A stretch of DNA of 64,000 bases from Actinomadura macra NBRC 14102 (GTDB lineage: Bacteria > Actinomycetota > Actinomycetes > Streptosporangiales > Streptosporangiaceae), in assembly GCF_001552215.1 (NCBI RefSeq), contig NZ_BCQT01000011.1, positions 62,001 to 126,000 of the forward strand, written 5' to 3'. The notes beneath the pieces were generated by a model. That model searched no databases. It had not been told where the DNA came from and saw only the letters and a program-made list of their open reading frames with translations. The position numbers were made by a program, and so were the translations under genes. Positions 33,988 through 42,952 of this stretch are shown here, piece after piece. Every line of letters starts with the position of its first letter. Within the stretch, counting starts at the first letter, position 1.

Positions 33988-35184
33988 GTGCTTAAACCAT
34001 TGCCATTCCCCTTCCCTGCCGACCACCCACTCTGCCCGTCCTCGCTGCTCGGCGCGGCGCGCAGGGGGCGGGCACCTGTCCATGTCCGGCTCGACCATGG
34101 TGATCCCGCCTGGCTCGTCACCCGCTACGAGGACGCTCGCCATGTTCTCAGTAGCCCTGCGTTTGGCCGCGATCGCCAGCGCGCCGGGATCCCGGCCGCA
34201 CGCGTCGCCGGGCTGAGGTCCGTGGACCTGCCGTCCCATTCGCTGTTCTCGACTGACCCGCCCGATCACACACGGCTGCGCCGCTTCGTCTACCGCATGT
34301 TCACCCCACGCCGCGTGGAGGGGTTGCGCGACGGCGCCCACAAGATCGCGAACCGTCTCGTCGACTCCATGATCGGTGAAGGTCCGCCTGCCGACCTGGT
34401 CGCCGGTTTCGGGCTTGCGCTGCCGGTCGAGGTCATCTGCGACCTGCTCGGCGTCCCGCTCGCCGACCGGCCGCTCTTCAGTGTCTGGGCCGACGGCCTG
34501 CTCCGCATGGACCTGCCCGCCGAGCGGGTGATCACATGCATGGAGGAGTTGAACGCCTACATGGCCGGCCTGGCCGCCGAGCGGGCGGATGAACCGGCCG
34601 ACGACCTCATCAGCGCACTGGTGCGCGAGCGCGTCGAGGGCGACAGACTGACCGGCGACGAGCTGATCAGCATGCTCCGCTCGCTCCTGGTCGCCGGGCA
34701 CGAGACCACCGCATCGCAGATCTCGAACTTCGTGTTCCTGCTGTTGAGGGGTGGCGACTACGCGAGGCTGACCACCGACCCCGGGCTGATCCCCACAGCG
34801 GTGGAGGAACTCCTGCGGTACGTGCCCCTGATCACGCAGGGGTCGATGACGCGCTTCGTCCTGGAGGAGGTTGAACTCGGCGGGGTGCGGCTGCGTCCCG
34901 GAGAGCAGGTCATCGTCGAGCTTTCGGCCGCGAATCGCGATGCGAATGCGTTCACCGATCCGGACGCCCTGGACCTCAGGCGCGAGGACAACCCGCACGT
35001 CGCCTTCGGGCACGGCCTGCACCGCTGCGTCGGCGCGGCGCTGGCGCGGATGGAACTCCAGGTCGCGCTGACCACGCTCGCCGCACGCCTGCCCGGCCTG
35101 CGGCTCGCCGTCCCGCCAGACGACGTCTCGTGGCACGCCGACCGCCTGGTACGCCATCCGAAGGCGCTTCCGGTCACCTGGTGA
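33988..35184 (+). CDS. Cytochrome P450
   Basis: 398 residues, typical for soluble actinomycete P450s. It shows the oxygen-activating I-helix AGHETT, ExxR in EELLRY, and the heme loop FGHGLHRCVGAALAR with Cys347 as the heme ligand. STDPPDHTRLRR near residue 90 is the family's C-helix region. It resembles the CYP105/107 groups that decorate secondary metabolites, but it lies 4 kb beyond the SARP gene and no ferredoxin gene adjoins it, so a role in the peptide cluster is uncertain. GTG 33988 is 5 bp after GGAG. Confidence 0.95.
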   Translation: MLKPLPFPFPADHPLCPSSLLGAARRGRAPVHVRLDHGDPAWLVTRYEDARHVLSSPAFGRDRQRAGIPAARVAGLRSVDLPSHSLFSTDPPDHTRLRRFVYRMFTPRRVEGLRDGAHKIANRLVDSMIGEGPPADLVAGFGLALPVEVICDLLGVPLADRPLFSVWADGLLRMDLPAERVITCMEELNAYMAGLAAERADEPADDLISALVRERVEGDRLTGDELISMLRSLLVAGHETTASQISNFVFLLLRGGDYARLTTDPGLIPTAVEELLRYVPLITQGSMTRFVLEEVELGGVRLRPGEQVIVELSAANRDANAFTDPDALDLRREDNPHVAFGHGLHRCVGAALARMELQVALTTLAARLPGLRLAVPPDDVSWHADRLVRHPKALPVTW

Positions 35185-35376
35185 CGACACCGTGCGACGA
35201 ACGGCGGCCCAGGGCAAAGAGGGAGCGGGACGATCGCACTGCGCATCCCGCGACCACGCCGGGCATTCGGTGGGCTGTTCGAGGTGCCTAGATCTTCCGG
35301 ACAACTCCTGGACCAGACTGGACAGCGTCCCGGCGACAAAGCCGGTGTTCGTGCCAACACGTTTCCGTACGAGGGC

Positions 35377-36240
35377 TCACGGTTCCCGGCGGGCGCGCAT
35401 CCGGCGGATCACCGCGACGGCGCCGCCGGTCGCGAGGAGCAGCGCCAGCCCGGCGATGCCGCCTGCCATGAGGGGCAGCCCGGTCTTCTCGGCGGGCTTC
35501 GCGACCGACGTATTGGCGACAGGGGTCGCCGAGGTGCCCGGCGGCCGCGTGGCTGGTGCGGCGCCGTCCTCGGTGCGCACGGGTGCGGGACGGCGTTCCG
35601 CCGGGCGTCCGCGGCCGGCGAACGTGACGTCGGCGCAGGAGTAGTAGGTGTCGGGCGTGTCCGAGGTCTGCCAGATCGTGTAGATCAGGTGCCGTCCGGT
35701 CTTGCCGCGCGGAAGCCGGCCGGAGAAGACGTACGCTCCGTTCCGGCGCGGCGGGTCCCTCACCTGGAGGAACGGCTCGGCTTCCAGGCCCGACCAGGTG
35801 AGCGGTTGGGTGGGACGGTAGCCGTCGCGGGTGACGTACATCCGGAAGCTGCCCCGGTGCGGGATCGACACCCGGTAGCGGAAGGTGTGCGAGCCGGTGG
35901 CGGTCAGCCGTGTCGCGGGCCAGTCCGCACGCGGCAGGTCCAGCCCGCGGAACCGCTCGATGCCCGCACTGCACAGCCGGCCGTCTGGGATCATCTGGCG
36001 GTCGCGGCCACGTACGTCCGGGACGCGCAGTTCGTCCCACTCGGCCAGTGCCGCGCCGCTGACTCGTCCCGCAGCACGGCAGGCGGCGCTTGCCCGGACG
36101 GCGCCCCGCCCCGGTTCACAGCCGATCGCGCGGCTCGCCGGGTTCTCGAGTGCCCCGTGCGCCCTGGCCGGGGTGGCCGGGACGGCCGCCCCGAGCAGGA
36201 TTCCAAGCGCGGCCACGGCGGCCGGCACGCGAGCACCCAC
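35377..36240 (-). CDS. AA10 lytic polysaccharide monooxygenase with C-terminal membrane anchor
   Basis: 287 residues. After a signal peptide ending ATPARA the mature protein would begin with His28 (HGALENPASR), the first ligand of the copper histidine brace. His128 in SIPHRGSFRMYV fits the second ligand. GRHLIYTIWQTSDTPDTYYSC is the conserved core end of AA10 enzymes, which oxidatively cleave chitin or cellulose. A Pro/Ala/Thr-rich linker follows, then KTG, a hydrophobic helix and RRMRARREP, a layout like a sortase sorting signal but without a clean LAxTG or LPxTG. The enzyme is probably held at the cell surface. GAGGGG lies 6 bp before GTG 36240. Confidence 0.88.
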   Translation of the reverse strand: MGARVPAAVAALGILLGAAVPATPARAHGALENPASRAIGCEPGRGAVRASAACRAAGRVSGAALAEWDELRVPDVRGRDRQMIPDGRLCSAGIERFRGLDLPRADWPATRLTATGSHTFRYRVSIPHRGSFRMYVTRDGYRPTQPLTWSGLEAEPFLQVRDPPRRNGAYVFSGRLPRGKTGRHLIYTIWQTSDTPDTYYSCADVTFAGRGRPAERRPAPVRTEDGAAPATRPPGTSATPVANTSVAKPAEKTGLPLMAGGIAGLALLLATGGAVAVIRRMRARREP

Positions 36241-36323
36241 TCCAAGCCCCTCTCAAACCGGAAACTCTCTGGAGTACGGCCCCGCTGCCACACAGAGTTC
36301 ACGGCCCGTGAGAGGAGCGCCAC

Positions 36324-36673
36324 ATGAGCATGGCCCTCGTGTGGAACCCGGGCGACGGCAAGCCGTTCCGGTACTACAACAGCGTGATGGACCAGGTCGT
36401 GGAGAGCGCCGAGACGGACGGCGTGGTCAGCGTCCTACGTCTCACGATGCGCCCTGAGGACGCGCCACCCCTGCACACGCGCAGCCGAGAGGACGCAAGC
36501 TGGGTGGTCCTCTCCGGTCGCGTCCGGTTCTGGGTGGGCTCAGACGTGCTGGACGAGTGCGACGTACATGACGCCGAAGCCGGCGCGCCCACGTCTTCGG
36601 ACCCCGGTTCGTTCCCCACAACTTCGAGCAGTTTCGGATATCACGCTCTGCTGTCATTGCAATGCGAAACTGA
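36324..36673 (+). pseudogene. Frameshifted cupin-domain protein
   Basis: The frame opens at ATG 36324 with a cupin N-terminal half (PPLHTRSREDASWVVLSGRVRFWVG). Near 36585 the match is lost in that frame, but the next frame continues with AHVFGPRFVPHNFEQF from 36587 and stops at 36671-36673. GAHVFGPRFVPH is the conserved second cupin motif. The break lies in a GCGCGC-like run, consistent with a two-base insertion. The reassembled protein is still short, so the C-terminal end may also be lost. A sequencing error is the alternative explanation. Confidence 0.7.
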
Positions 36674-37125
36674 GCCGTCCCGGGTTTGGTGAAGTGCGCT
36701 CGGAGAACGGCTTTTCGCCAGCTGATCAACGAAGTCCTCAACGTCGACGGCGTAGACGTGCGTTTGAGGGCCGGCACCCCTGTTCATGCTCTTCGCAACG
36801 TGATCGCAGGCATGCCGAGCGTGTACGTCCGGCGGCGTCCGAACCCGTCGCAGAGCCGTTCACCTGGCGATGAGTCGGCCCTGAGTGGCGCCCGATACTC
36901 ACAATCAGTGACGCTCTAGGCGCTAAGCGAGAATTTATGCAGGCCCTTCCCTTGTCTGTTGTCCGCTCGGGCCCATCGATCGCACTGGTCTTCGCCTGGT
37001 ATTTGATAGCGATCAACCGCACATCTTGGCAGTTTTACCCCTTGTAGCGAACATCGTCCATTCTGCACAATTCCGGGAACCGTCATCCTGGGCCGACCCC
37101 CCACCCCGCCACCCCAGGAGTTCCC
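36674..37125. other. Intergenic region with no confident gene
   Basis: About 450 bp. A frame at 36686-36919 gives EVLNVDGVDVRLRAG and an Arg/Ser-rich tail without recognisable relatives; it may be debris of the broken cupin locus. The end next to 37126 must hold the promoter of the secreted pseudoprotease. Confidence 0.4.
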
Positions 37126-38250
37126 GTGAGACCCATACCCCTGATCATGCTCCTGAGCGGTACGGCCGTCCTTGTCGCCACGGCCCCCGTCATGATCGCC
37201 CAGGCGCCCGACTCCGCCTCCACCCCGGCGGCCCAGGCTCCTGGCCCCGAGCCCGACCCTCTTCCTGAGTACGCGGACGCCCCGGAAAGCGACTCCGCGC
37301 ACGAATCCAGGCGTGACCGTATGACCGTCCGCGCTCCCGTTGCCGACCCGTCCCGCGCCGCCGGCCGGTCGCGTGCGACGGCCCCTCGCCGCGCGGCCGC
37401 TCCCGCCCCCGGATCCGCGACGCCGCCCGCAGCCGCGCCCGCGCCCTCCTACAGCTTGACGCCCAGACCCGCCCCCGCGACGAGCCCCAACCCTGTAGCG
37501 AGCCCCAACCCTGTAGCGAGCCCCAACCCCGTGGCGAGCCCTAACCCCGTGGCGAGCCCCAACCCTGTAGCGAGTCCTAACCCGGTGGCGAGTCCTGACC
37601 CGGTGGCGAGCCCTCACCCTGTGACGAGTCAGGACCCCGACCCCGGGACGGACGAGCCCCCTGCTCCCATCGCCGCCCCGAGCCGCGAGGGTGGAGAGCC
37701 GATCTTTGCGCGCGGCGGCGTCCGCTGCACCCTGGGCTTCAACGTGCGCAGGTCCGACACCTACTACTTCCTCACCACGGGCGCCTGCGCCAGAGTGGGT
37801 CTGAAGATCTACGCCGATCCGGCGCTGACCGTCGAACTCGGCACTGTCGTCGCGGTCACCAATACCGCCACTGGCCTCGTCCGCTATGTCAAGCCCCACG
37901 TGGAGAGGCCCGGCAGTGTGCGGACGCTCACGGGATCCGTGGACGTCACCGCGGCGCGCAGACCGGAAGTCAGCCGGCGGATCTGCCGCACCAGCCGCGT
38001 CACCGGCATGAGGTGCGGCACTGTGACGGCGCGTGACCAGGATGTGCGCTTCGGAGAAGGGGCGATAGGCGGCCTGGTGAGGACGTCCATTTGCGCCAAG
38101 CCCGGCGAGCCCCTGGGGACGCCCTACTTCTCCGGCACCTTCGCGCTCGGCTTGCGAATCGGCGCCGACGGAAGTTGCGCCGGCGGCGGATCGTCCCTCG
38201 TGCAGCCGGTCGACGAAGTCCTCAGCGCTTTCGGCGTCAAAATCTACTGA
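37126..38250 (+). CDS. Secreted streptogrisin-fold pseudoprotease with Pro-rich repeat linker
   Basis: 374 residues. A hydrophobic N-terminus (IPLIMLLSGTAVLVATAPVM) suggests secretion. A low-complexity linker with eight SPNPVA-type repeats (residues ~120-167) leads into a chymotrypsin-like S1E domain similar to streptogrisins: RCTLGFNV, YYFLTTGAC, GLVRYV, FSGTFALGL and FGVKIY at the C-terminus. All three triad positions are changed. TAGHC is TTGAC (His to Ala220), DYGIVRY is ATGLVRY (Asp to Ala248), and GDSGGP is GEPLGT (Asp to Glu328, Ser to Pro329). The Cys residues that would form disulfides remain. The fold seems kept but proteolysis cannot be expected; a binding or inhibitor role is inferred. 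GGAG precedes GTG 37126. Confidence 0.82.
   Translation: MRPIPLIMLLSGTAVLVATAPVMIAQAPDSASTPAAQAPGPEPDPLPEYADAPESDSAHESRRDRMTVRAPVADPSRAAGRSRATAPRRAAAPAPGSATPPAAAPAPSYSLTPRPAPATSPNPVASPNPVASPNPVASPNPVASPNPVASPNPVASPDPVASPHPVTSQDPDPGTDEPPAPIAAPSREGGEPIFARGGVRCTLGFNVRRSDTYYFLTTGACARVGLKIYADPALTVELGTVVAVTNTATGLVRYVKPHVERPGSVRTLTGSVDVTAARRPEVSRRICRTSRVTGMRCGTVTARDQDVRFGEGAIGGLVRTSICAKPGEPLGTPYFSGTFALGLRIGADGSCAGGGSSLVQPVDEVLSAFGVKIY
37483..37626 (+). repeat. Eight tandem 18-bp units encoding SPNPVA
   Basis: Eight consecutive 18-bp units inside the pseudoprotease gene. The first six encode SPNPVA exactly and the last two vary (SPDPVA, SPHPVT). Silent third-base differences between units (gtagcg/gtggcg) show that they are not all recent copies. 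They form a stiff Pro-rich spacer. Confidence 0.9.
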
Positions 38251-38449
38251 ACCTCCGCCGTCGTCATGTTGTGCCAGCGACGCCGGCGGTGGTTCCGCAC
38301 CTGGTACAGCGGCCATGGCTGGAGGAGACGTGGCTGGGGTGACGGTGACCACGAGCAGTGCGGACCACGATGCCCGCCCTGGAGGTGGGCCTGTGTCGAT
38401 CGAAGTGCTTGCCGGACGCAAGGGCGTCCAGCCGGTGGAGTCTCGCCCC

Positions 38450-38575
38450 GCCACGCCACGTCCTGCCAACGATTGGTGGATTGCGGCAAGCTGTGTGGCG
38501 CGTGGCCTGCCCCTGGCGACTCTTGACCTCAAGGACTGCGAGCACTACTCCGGACGCCAAGACCCAACCCGGTGA
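38450..38575 (+). pseudogene. Possible vapC (PIN-domain toxin) C-terminal remnant
   Basis: A plus-strand frame encodes PANDWWIAASCVARGLPLAT followed by LDLKDCEHYSG. This matches the last third of PIN-domain VapC ribonucleases, including the Asp of the ND pair and the TxDxxDF-like end. No upstream part of a PIN domain or antitoxin gene is visible in any frame, so this would be a decayed fragment. The match is short and may be chance. Confidence 0.35.
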
Positions 38576-38588
38576 GATGGGCGTTTAG

Positions 38589-38855
38589 CTAGTCTCGCCC
38601 CAAACCGAGGGCTGTGCCGTCGCTGTTGGTAACGACGGAGTTGTGGCCGATGGCGGTGCCGTCCGACGCGAGTACGGCGGGGTCGTGGCTGGTGGCGGTG
38701 CCGTACTCGATCGCCGTGCTGAACGCGGCGAGCACGGCCAGCAGCATGCCTAGGGTGAGCAATCGTATTCTGCGCTGCCTGCGACTTCTTCCTGACCGGG
38801 GACCGGTGGTCAGCGTACTCGGCGGCATCATCACCGCGGAAACGCGCATCCTCAT
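38589..38855 (-). CDS. Small secreted or membrane peptide, unknown function
   Basis: 88 residues. GAGGAG lies 7 bp before ATG 38855. An arginine-rich N-terminus (SGRSRRQRRIR) is followed by one hydrophobic helix (LLTLGMLLAVLAAFSTAI) and a short outer tail with an imperfect repeat (DGTAIGHNS, DGTALGLG). It looks like a signal-anchor or exported peptide. No family was recognised. Confidence 0.5.
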   Translation of the reverse strand: MRMRVSAVMMPPSTLTTGPRSGRSRRQRRIRLLTLGMLLAVLAAFSTAIEYGTATSHDPAVLASDGTAIGHNSVVTNSDGTALGLGRD

Positions 38856-39356
38856 CGGGACTCTCCTCTGTCCGACGTGTGAACCGTCCGCTACTACATA
38901 GGCGTGTGGGTTACACCCCGCCGGTGTCGGGCTGAGGCGATCTTGAGCTTGTGTCGCGGCGTTGTGAACGCCAACGGTGGGCGGAGAGCCTTCCCATTGT
39001 CCCGGTATTGCTCCTGCCCTGGCACCGTGACCTCGTCGCGCGCAATAGACCGAGCGGCGCCGTCAGAGCACAGGTCGGTCCGCCCGTGCCGGGTGGGCGA
39101 TCCAAGTGGGGACGGTGTGAGAGATCCTGGCCCCTGCTGGGCTGCTCCCGCACACGTGATCACCGCTGGGAGCGCCTGCTCGATAGAGACGGCGTCGCTC
39201 AGCGGCTGCACGTGCTGGTGTTCGCGGCCCAGGCGCAATCGCAGTAGCGCTCCGATTATCCTCGGGCTCGATCAGTCACCACAAGCGAAGTAGCCGTCAC
39301 AATCTGTCGTTGTAGTAGTAGTGGTGTGGTCCCAGTGAGGGCCCTCTCCGGGAGTA
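38856..39356. other. Intergenic region, no gene seen
   Basis: About 500 bp. Overlapping frames exist on both strands (for example 38904-39293 plus and 38894-39238 minus), but none has a ribosome binding site or recognisable sequence. Confidence 0.45.
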
Positions 39357-40013
39357 TCAGTGGAGAGCGTCAGCGGTGGGGTGCTTGTGAGCACAGGCAA
39401 AGCGCTCGATCTCGGCGGCGTCGGCCTTCTTGGAGATGAGGGCGAGGATGTGCGAGTGCTCGACCACGGAACGATGGGCGCTGCTGGAGACGTAGGTGAA
39501 GGTCGAGCGGCGCATGTGATCCAGGAGAGTCCACTGTTCTTCGAGTAGGGAGCGCAGGCGTGCGTCCGGGCAGTGCCGGTAGATGGAGAAGTGGAACTCG
39601 CGGTTCAGTGCGGTGAAGGCCGTGGGGTCGAACTCCACCAGCGCCTCCACCATACGGTCGTTGATCTCGCGGGACGCGGAGATCTCCGCGGCCGTCATGT
39701 GCGGCGCGGACGCGGCGGTGGCGTAGCCCTCAAGGCGGGCCAGTATCTGCAGCGTGTGCTCCGCCTGCTCGGCGTCGAAGACCGCGACACGGGCGCCGAC
39801 GTTGCGCACGACCTTGACCAGCCCGTCGGACTCCAGCCGGCGCACCGCCTCGCGCAGCGGGATCGTGCTGACCCCGATCTCTCGGGCGAGTTCCTTGGCG
39901 ACCAGCCGGTACCCAGGTACGTACGTGCCGTCCAGGATGCGCGACCGCAGTAGCCCGTAGCAGAACTCGGCCTTGCTCTCTTTGTGCGGGCCCGGCCCCT
40001 TCGCGGTACTCAC
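39357..40013 (-). CDS. GntR-family transcriptional regulator, FadR/FCD subgroup
   Basis: 218 residues. The N-terminal winged helix is complete: LLRSRILDGTYVPGYRLVAKELAREIGVSTIPLREAVRRLESDGLV. The C-terminal all-helical FCD domain has Asp/His ligand candidates (HFSIYRHC, SAHRSVVEHSHIL) that normally bind a metal and a carboxylate effector. Such proteins usually repress a neighbouring catabolic or transport gene, but no obvious target adjoins it. GAGGAG lies 6 bp before GTG 40013. Confidence 0.92.
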   Translation of the reverse strand: MSTAKGPGPHKESKAEFCYGLLRSRILDGTYVPGYRLVAKELAREIGVSTIPLREAVRRLESDGLVKVVRNVGARVAVFDAEQAEHTLQILARLEGYATAASAPHMTAAEISASREINDRMVEALVEFDPTAFTALNREFHFSIYRHCPDARLRSLLEEQWTLLDHMRRSTFTYVSSSAHRSVVEHSHILALISKKADAAEIERFACAHKHPTADALH

Positions 40014-41290
40014 CGGGTTCTCCTCGTCTCCGCCTCAAGGCCCGGTCGCATCGTCGATCGCCGCTTCAACACGGCCAGGACGGCGCCACGAGTCGACGTC
40101 CTGACTACCCGGTTCGAGGTGTCTCCGTCATGGACGACGAAGACGGGAGGGATCGTCATGTCGCGCAGGTGCCCATGAACGGGCGTCGGATCCCCGGCGC
40201 GGAGCACGAGGCGCGGTGCGAGATCGTTTCACGCGCGCCCGACGTCGGTGGCGCTCCCGCTCCGCCGGGACTGATGTGCTCGCCCAGAGCTCTGGACGGT
40301 GCGTCCTCAGGGAGGACGCCTGGGGACGCGAACCTGAAGATCATACACATCTCCCTAGATGATTTCACATACGATTTCCAATATTACTCGATGGTCGTGA
40401 GCCTACTCCGTCTCCCCTCCGGCCGGATGGACCGTTCGAACCCAAACGATATGACCGTTCGAACCCAAACGATTTTGGCGCTGTACCTGCTCGTTTGGGT
40501 CTTGCGTGAACTCTGGACACGGTCAACCAGATACGATTAACTACACAAAATCGGATATGATTTTAGGTGGGAGTCGTTTGTGTCCTAACGGCATCGGAGT
40601 GACGCCGCCTCGTCCCGTGCTCTACCGCTCGGAGGCTCGGTTCCGTGCCCCGGGCTGGGCTTGCCGCGGGATCATGGTCGTGGACGGTGGGCCGCGGTGA
40701 GATCACGCCGATTGGCGCCGGCTCACGGCGTTGCTCGGCTGATCGGCCGCCGGTAGTGGGCGCGGTCATCGTCGTGGCTCCGCCGTGTGGAGGCCGGCAC
40801 GGAACGCTCTGCCGCGAGTTCCTGGATCGGACCCTGATCGTCGGTGAACGGCACCTGGCCCTGATGCTGAGCGAGTCCAGTCTGGTCACTGTTACAGCAA
40901 TATCGTGGTAGATACGAGAGTGTCGGCATTTTATCGATGCTGGCTTTGTGTGCGACTGCCCTCACGGTAACGGGGATTTCCTGTGCCCACGACGGATGAT
41001 CTCGCATGCGATGCGCCTGTAACCCCGGGTGTGCAGTTCTCCTTGGTCGTTGAACGTGCTGCCGGAGATCTTGCTACCTCCCCCCAGTGCGACATACCCC
41101 CACATATGGGACGTTGTGTCAGGACTTAGTTCAAAGTCGTGAATATTGGGTGATTTGCCAGCCGCAGTCTACTCATGGTGACCGGATCGGGCCGAACAGT
41201 TGTCACCCGTGGCCTCTCGTGGAAAAATCAGGCTATCGCTCGTTTGCTGTTTCTGCTAGCAGAGTGCTGAATTCTGTCGTGTAGTGACAT
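40014..41290. other. Long AT-richer non-coding region
   Basis: About 1.28 kb without a convincing gene. Segments around 40340-40570 and 40900-41290 are visibly lower in GC than anything else in the window (for example TACGATT, TATGATTTTA, GTGAATATTGGGTG). It contains the direct repeats at 40430-40473 and must contain the promoter of the phospholipase-D/giant-protein operon. Frames at 40130-40540, 40563-40889 and 40723-41007 look non-coding. Confidence 0.55.
40430..40473. repeat. Two perfect 21-bp direct repeats, period 23 bp
   Basis: The 21-bp unit contains GACCGTTCGAACCCAAACGA and occurs at 40430-40450 and 40453-40473. The reverse complement of its core (CGTTTGGGT) recurs at 40492-40500. 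TTCGAA in each unit is a six-base palindrome. The layout suits a DNA-binding protein, perhaps a regulator of the flanking genes. Confidence 0.8.
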
Positions 41291-42952
41291 ATGGCTTCGG
41301 GGGCCTATCTGGTGGCTGATATCGATGCTCTGAAAAAGAAATACTTTGTTCAGCCCGACGATACAGATCCCCCTTCAGAGCCGTTACCAGCCACCTTCGC
41401 CGGCTGCCGGGTCACCCCGCTGATCGACGGCGCCGCCTACTTCGCCGACCTCGCCGCGCAGATCGCAGCCCTGGGGCAGGGGACGGCGAGCGAGAACAGC
41501 GGCCAGTTCCTCTATATCGCCGGCTGGTGGCTTCATCTGATGGGCGGCAAGGTCAACCCCGCCCCCAGCTCGCAGGGCGCCTCGACCGGGCCTTCGATCG
41601 GGCTGGAGAAGCCGTTCTCGCTCGACGGTCCCGGAGCCCCGAATCACCTGGTCGACCTGCTGAAGGCCAAAGCGGGGGCCGGAGTCGATGTCCGCGTCCT
41701 GGGCTGGATTTCGTTTTCCGTCATGGCTGACTATTTCGTTCTGACGCCGGCGATCCAGTCGGGGGCGGCCAGTATTCGCGATGTCAACGTCGGCACCATG
41801 GCCTCGATCCGCGAGTTGCGCAAGGCGCCCGGTCTTGCGGACAGGACGTGCCTGAACATCATCTCGCACTCCGCGGGCGCGGTGCATACCAAGATGGTGC
41901 TCGTCGGTAGTGGCGGCAGCGCCATCGGCTACACCGGAGGGCTTGATCTGGTAGGCGACCGTCACGGCGCCCAACCGCACCCCGCCTCGCAATGGCACGA
42001 CGTGCAGGCGAAGGTCGAGGGCCCGGCGGTGCAGGCGATGTACGACCTCTATCGGAGCATGTGGAATGAGGTCAAGGCGCGAAAGGTCAGGTCTTTTCGC
42101 TACGCCGACGAGAAGATCGCCAGCCACACAGCCACCACGCCCGCCGTGCCGGCGCGCACCCTGCCGACCACGCCGGTAGGCAAACATCATGTTCAGTCGC
42201 TGCGCACCGTGCCGCGTTTCAACTACACGACCTTCAACATCCTGCCCGAGAACGAGAAGATCTCCTTCGCTCCCAGTGGTCTGTTCGAGGTGCGCTCCGC
42301 CTGGTTCAACGCCGTCCTCACCGCTGAGCGGTATGTCTACATCGAGGACCAGGGATTCTGGTCGGTAGAAGTGATGATCTGGCTGAACCACGCCCTCAAG
42401 GCTCGCGACGATCTCAAGGTGATCCTGGTGACCGGGATCACCGACCCGAACGATCCGCACTTCCCTCCGTACGCCAACGTCGCGCTGTACAGGGGTCTGC
42501 TCCACGATTTGAACGATCAGCAGCGCAAACGGGTGCGGGCGTTCAGCCGCAACCTGATCGTGCACACCAAGAGCACGATCGTCGACGACCACTGGGCGAT
42601 CATCGGCTCGGCCAATGCCTTCCGGCGCAGTCTCTACAGCGACATCGAGCACGCGGTGGGACTGCTCGACGAGGACGACGTGCTGGTGCAGCAGTACCGG
42701 GTGCGGCTCTGGAGCGACCACTTCGGCCTGCTCGGCTCGGCCGACCAGCAGAAGATCGCTGACATCGACAAGGCACTCAACGTCTGGGACGGCACCTGGG
42801 GCGCACCGGGCAGCGGGGTCAGCCTGCCGCCGACCCTCACCCCCATTCCGCTCCCCACCACGGAGACGGTCCTCAGTAGCCGGGATCAGGACAAATACGA
42901 CCGTTACGCCGACGTCGACTCGCGCGAGGCGTGGGGGGGTTGCCTGCCATGA
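41291..42952 (+). CDS. Phospholipase D-like protein, one HKD motif degenerate
   Basis: 553 residues with two PLD half-domains. The second motif is complete: HTKSTIVDD with His425, Lys427, Asp432, followed by IIGSANAFRRSL. The first has His199 and Lys201 in HTKMVLVGS but Gly where Asp is expected, then AIGYTGGLDL. PLD-superfamily proteins cleave or transfer phosphodiester bonds through these histidines, so activity is plausible. No signal peptide is visible, and an Asn-Tyr-Thr-rich segment separates the halves. No clear ribosome binding site precedes ATG 41291. The stop overlaps the start of the 3341-residue protein by 4 bp, strongly linking the two. Confidence 0.88.
   Translation: MASGAYLVADIDALKKKYFVQPDDTDPPSEPLPATFAGCRVTPLIDGAAYFADLAAQIAALGQGTASENSGQFLYIAGWWLHLMGGKVNPAPSSQGASTGPSIGLEKPFSLDGPGAPNHLVDLLKAKAGAGVDVRVLGWISFSVMADYFVLTPAIQSGAASIRDVNVGTMASIRELRKAPGLADRTCLNIISHSAGAVHTKMVLVGSGGSAIGYTGGLDLVGDRHGAQPHPASQWHDVQAKVEGPAVQAMYDLYRSMWNEVKARKVRSFRYADEKIASHTATTPAVPARTLPTTPVGKHHVQSLRTVPRFNYTTFNILPENEKISFAPSGLFEVRSAWFNAVLTAERYVYIEDQGFWSVEVMIWLNHALKARDDLKVILVTGITDPNDPHFPPYANVALYRGLLHDLNDQQRKRVRAFSRNLIVHTKSTIVDDHWAIIGSANAFRRSLYSDIEHAVGLLDEDDVLVQQYRVRLWSDHFGLLGSADQQKIADIDKALNVWDGTWGAPGSGVSLPPTLTPIPLPTTETVLSSRDQDKYDRYADVDSREAWGGCLP

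Noticed and set aside
38894..39293. Overlapping short frames on both strands upstream of the GntR gene end
   Set aside because: Low-complexity Arg-rich translations with no motif; not reported as genes.
40130..41007. Several 90-136-codon frames on both strands in the AT-richer gap
   Set aside because: No family resemblance, no convincing ribosome binding site; checked by eye for transposase or integrase motifs and none were seen.
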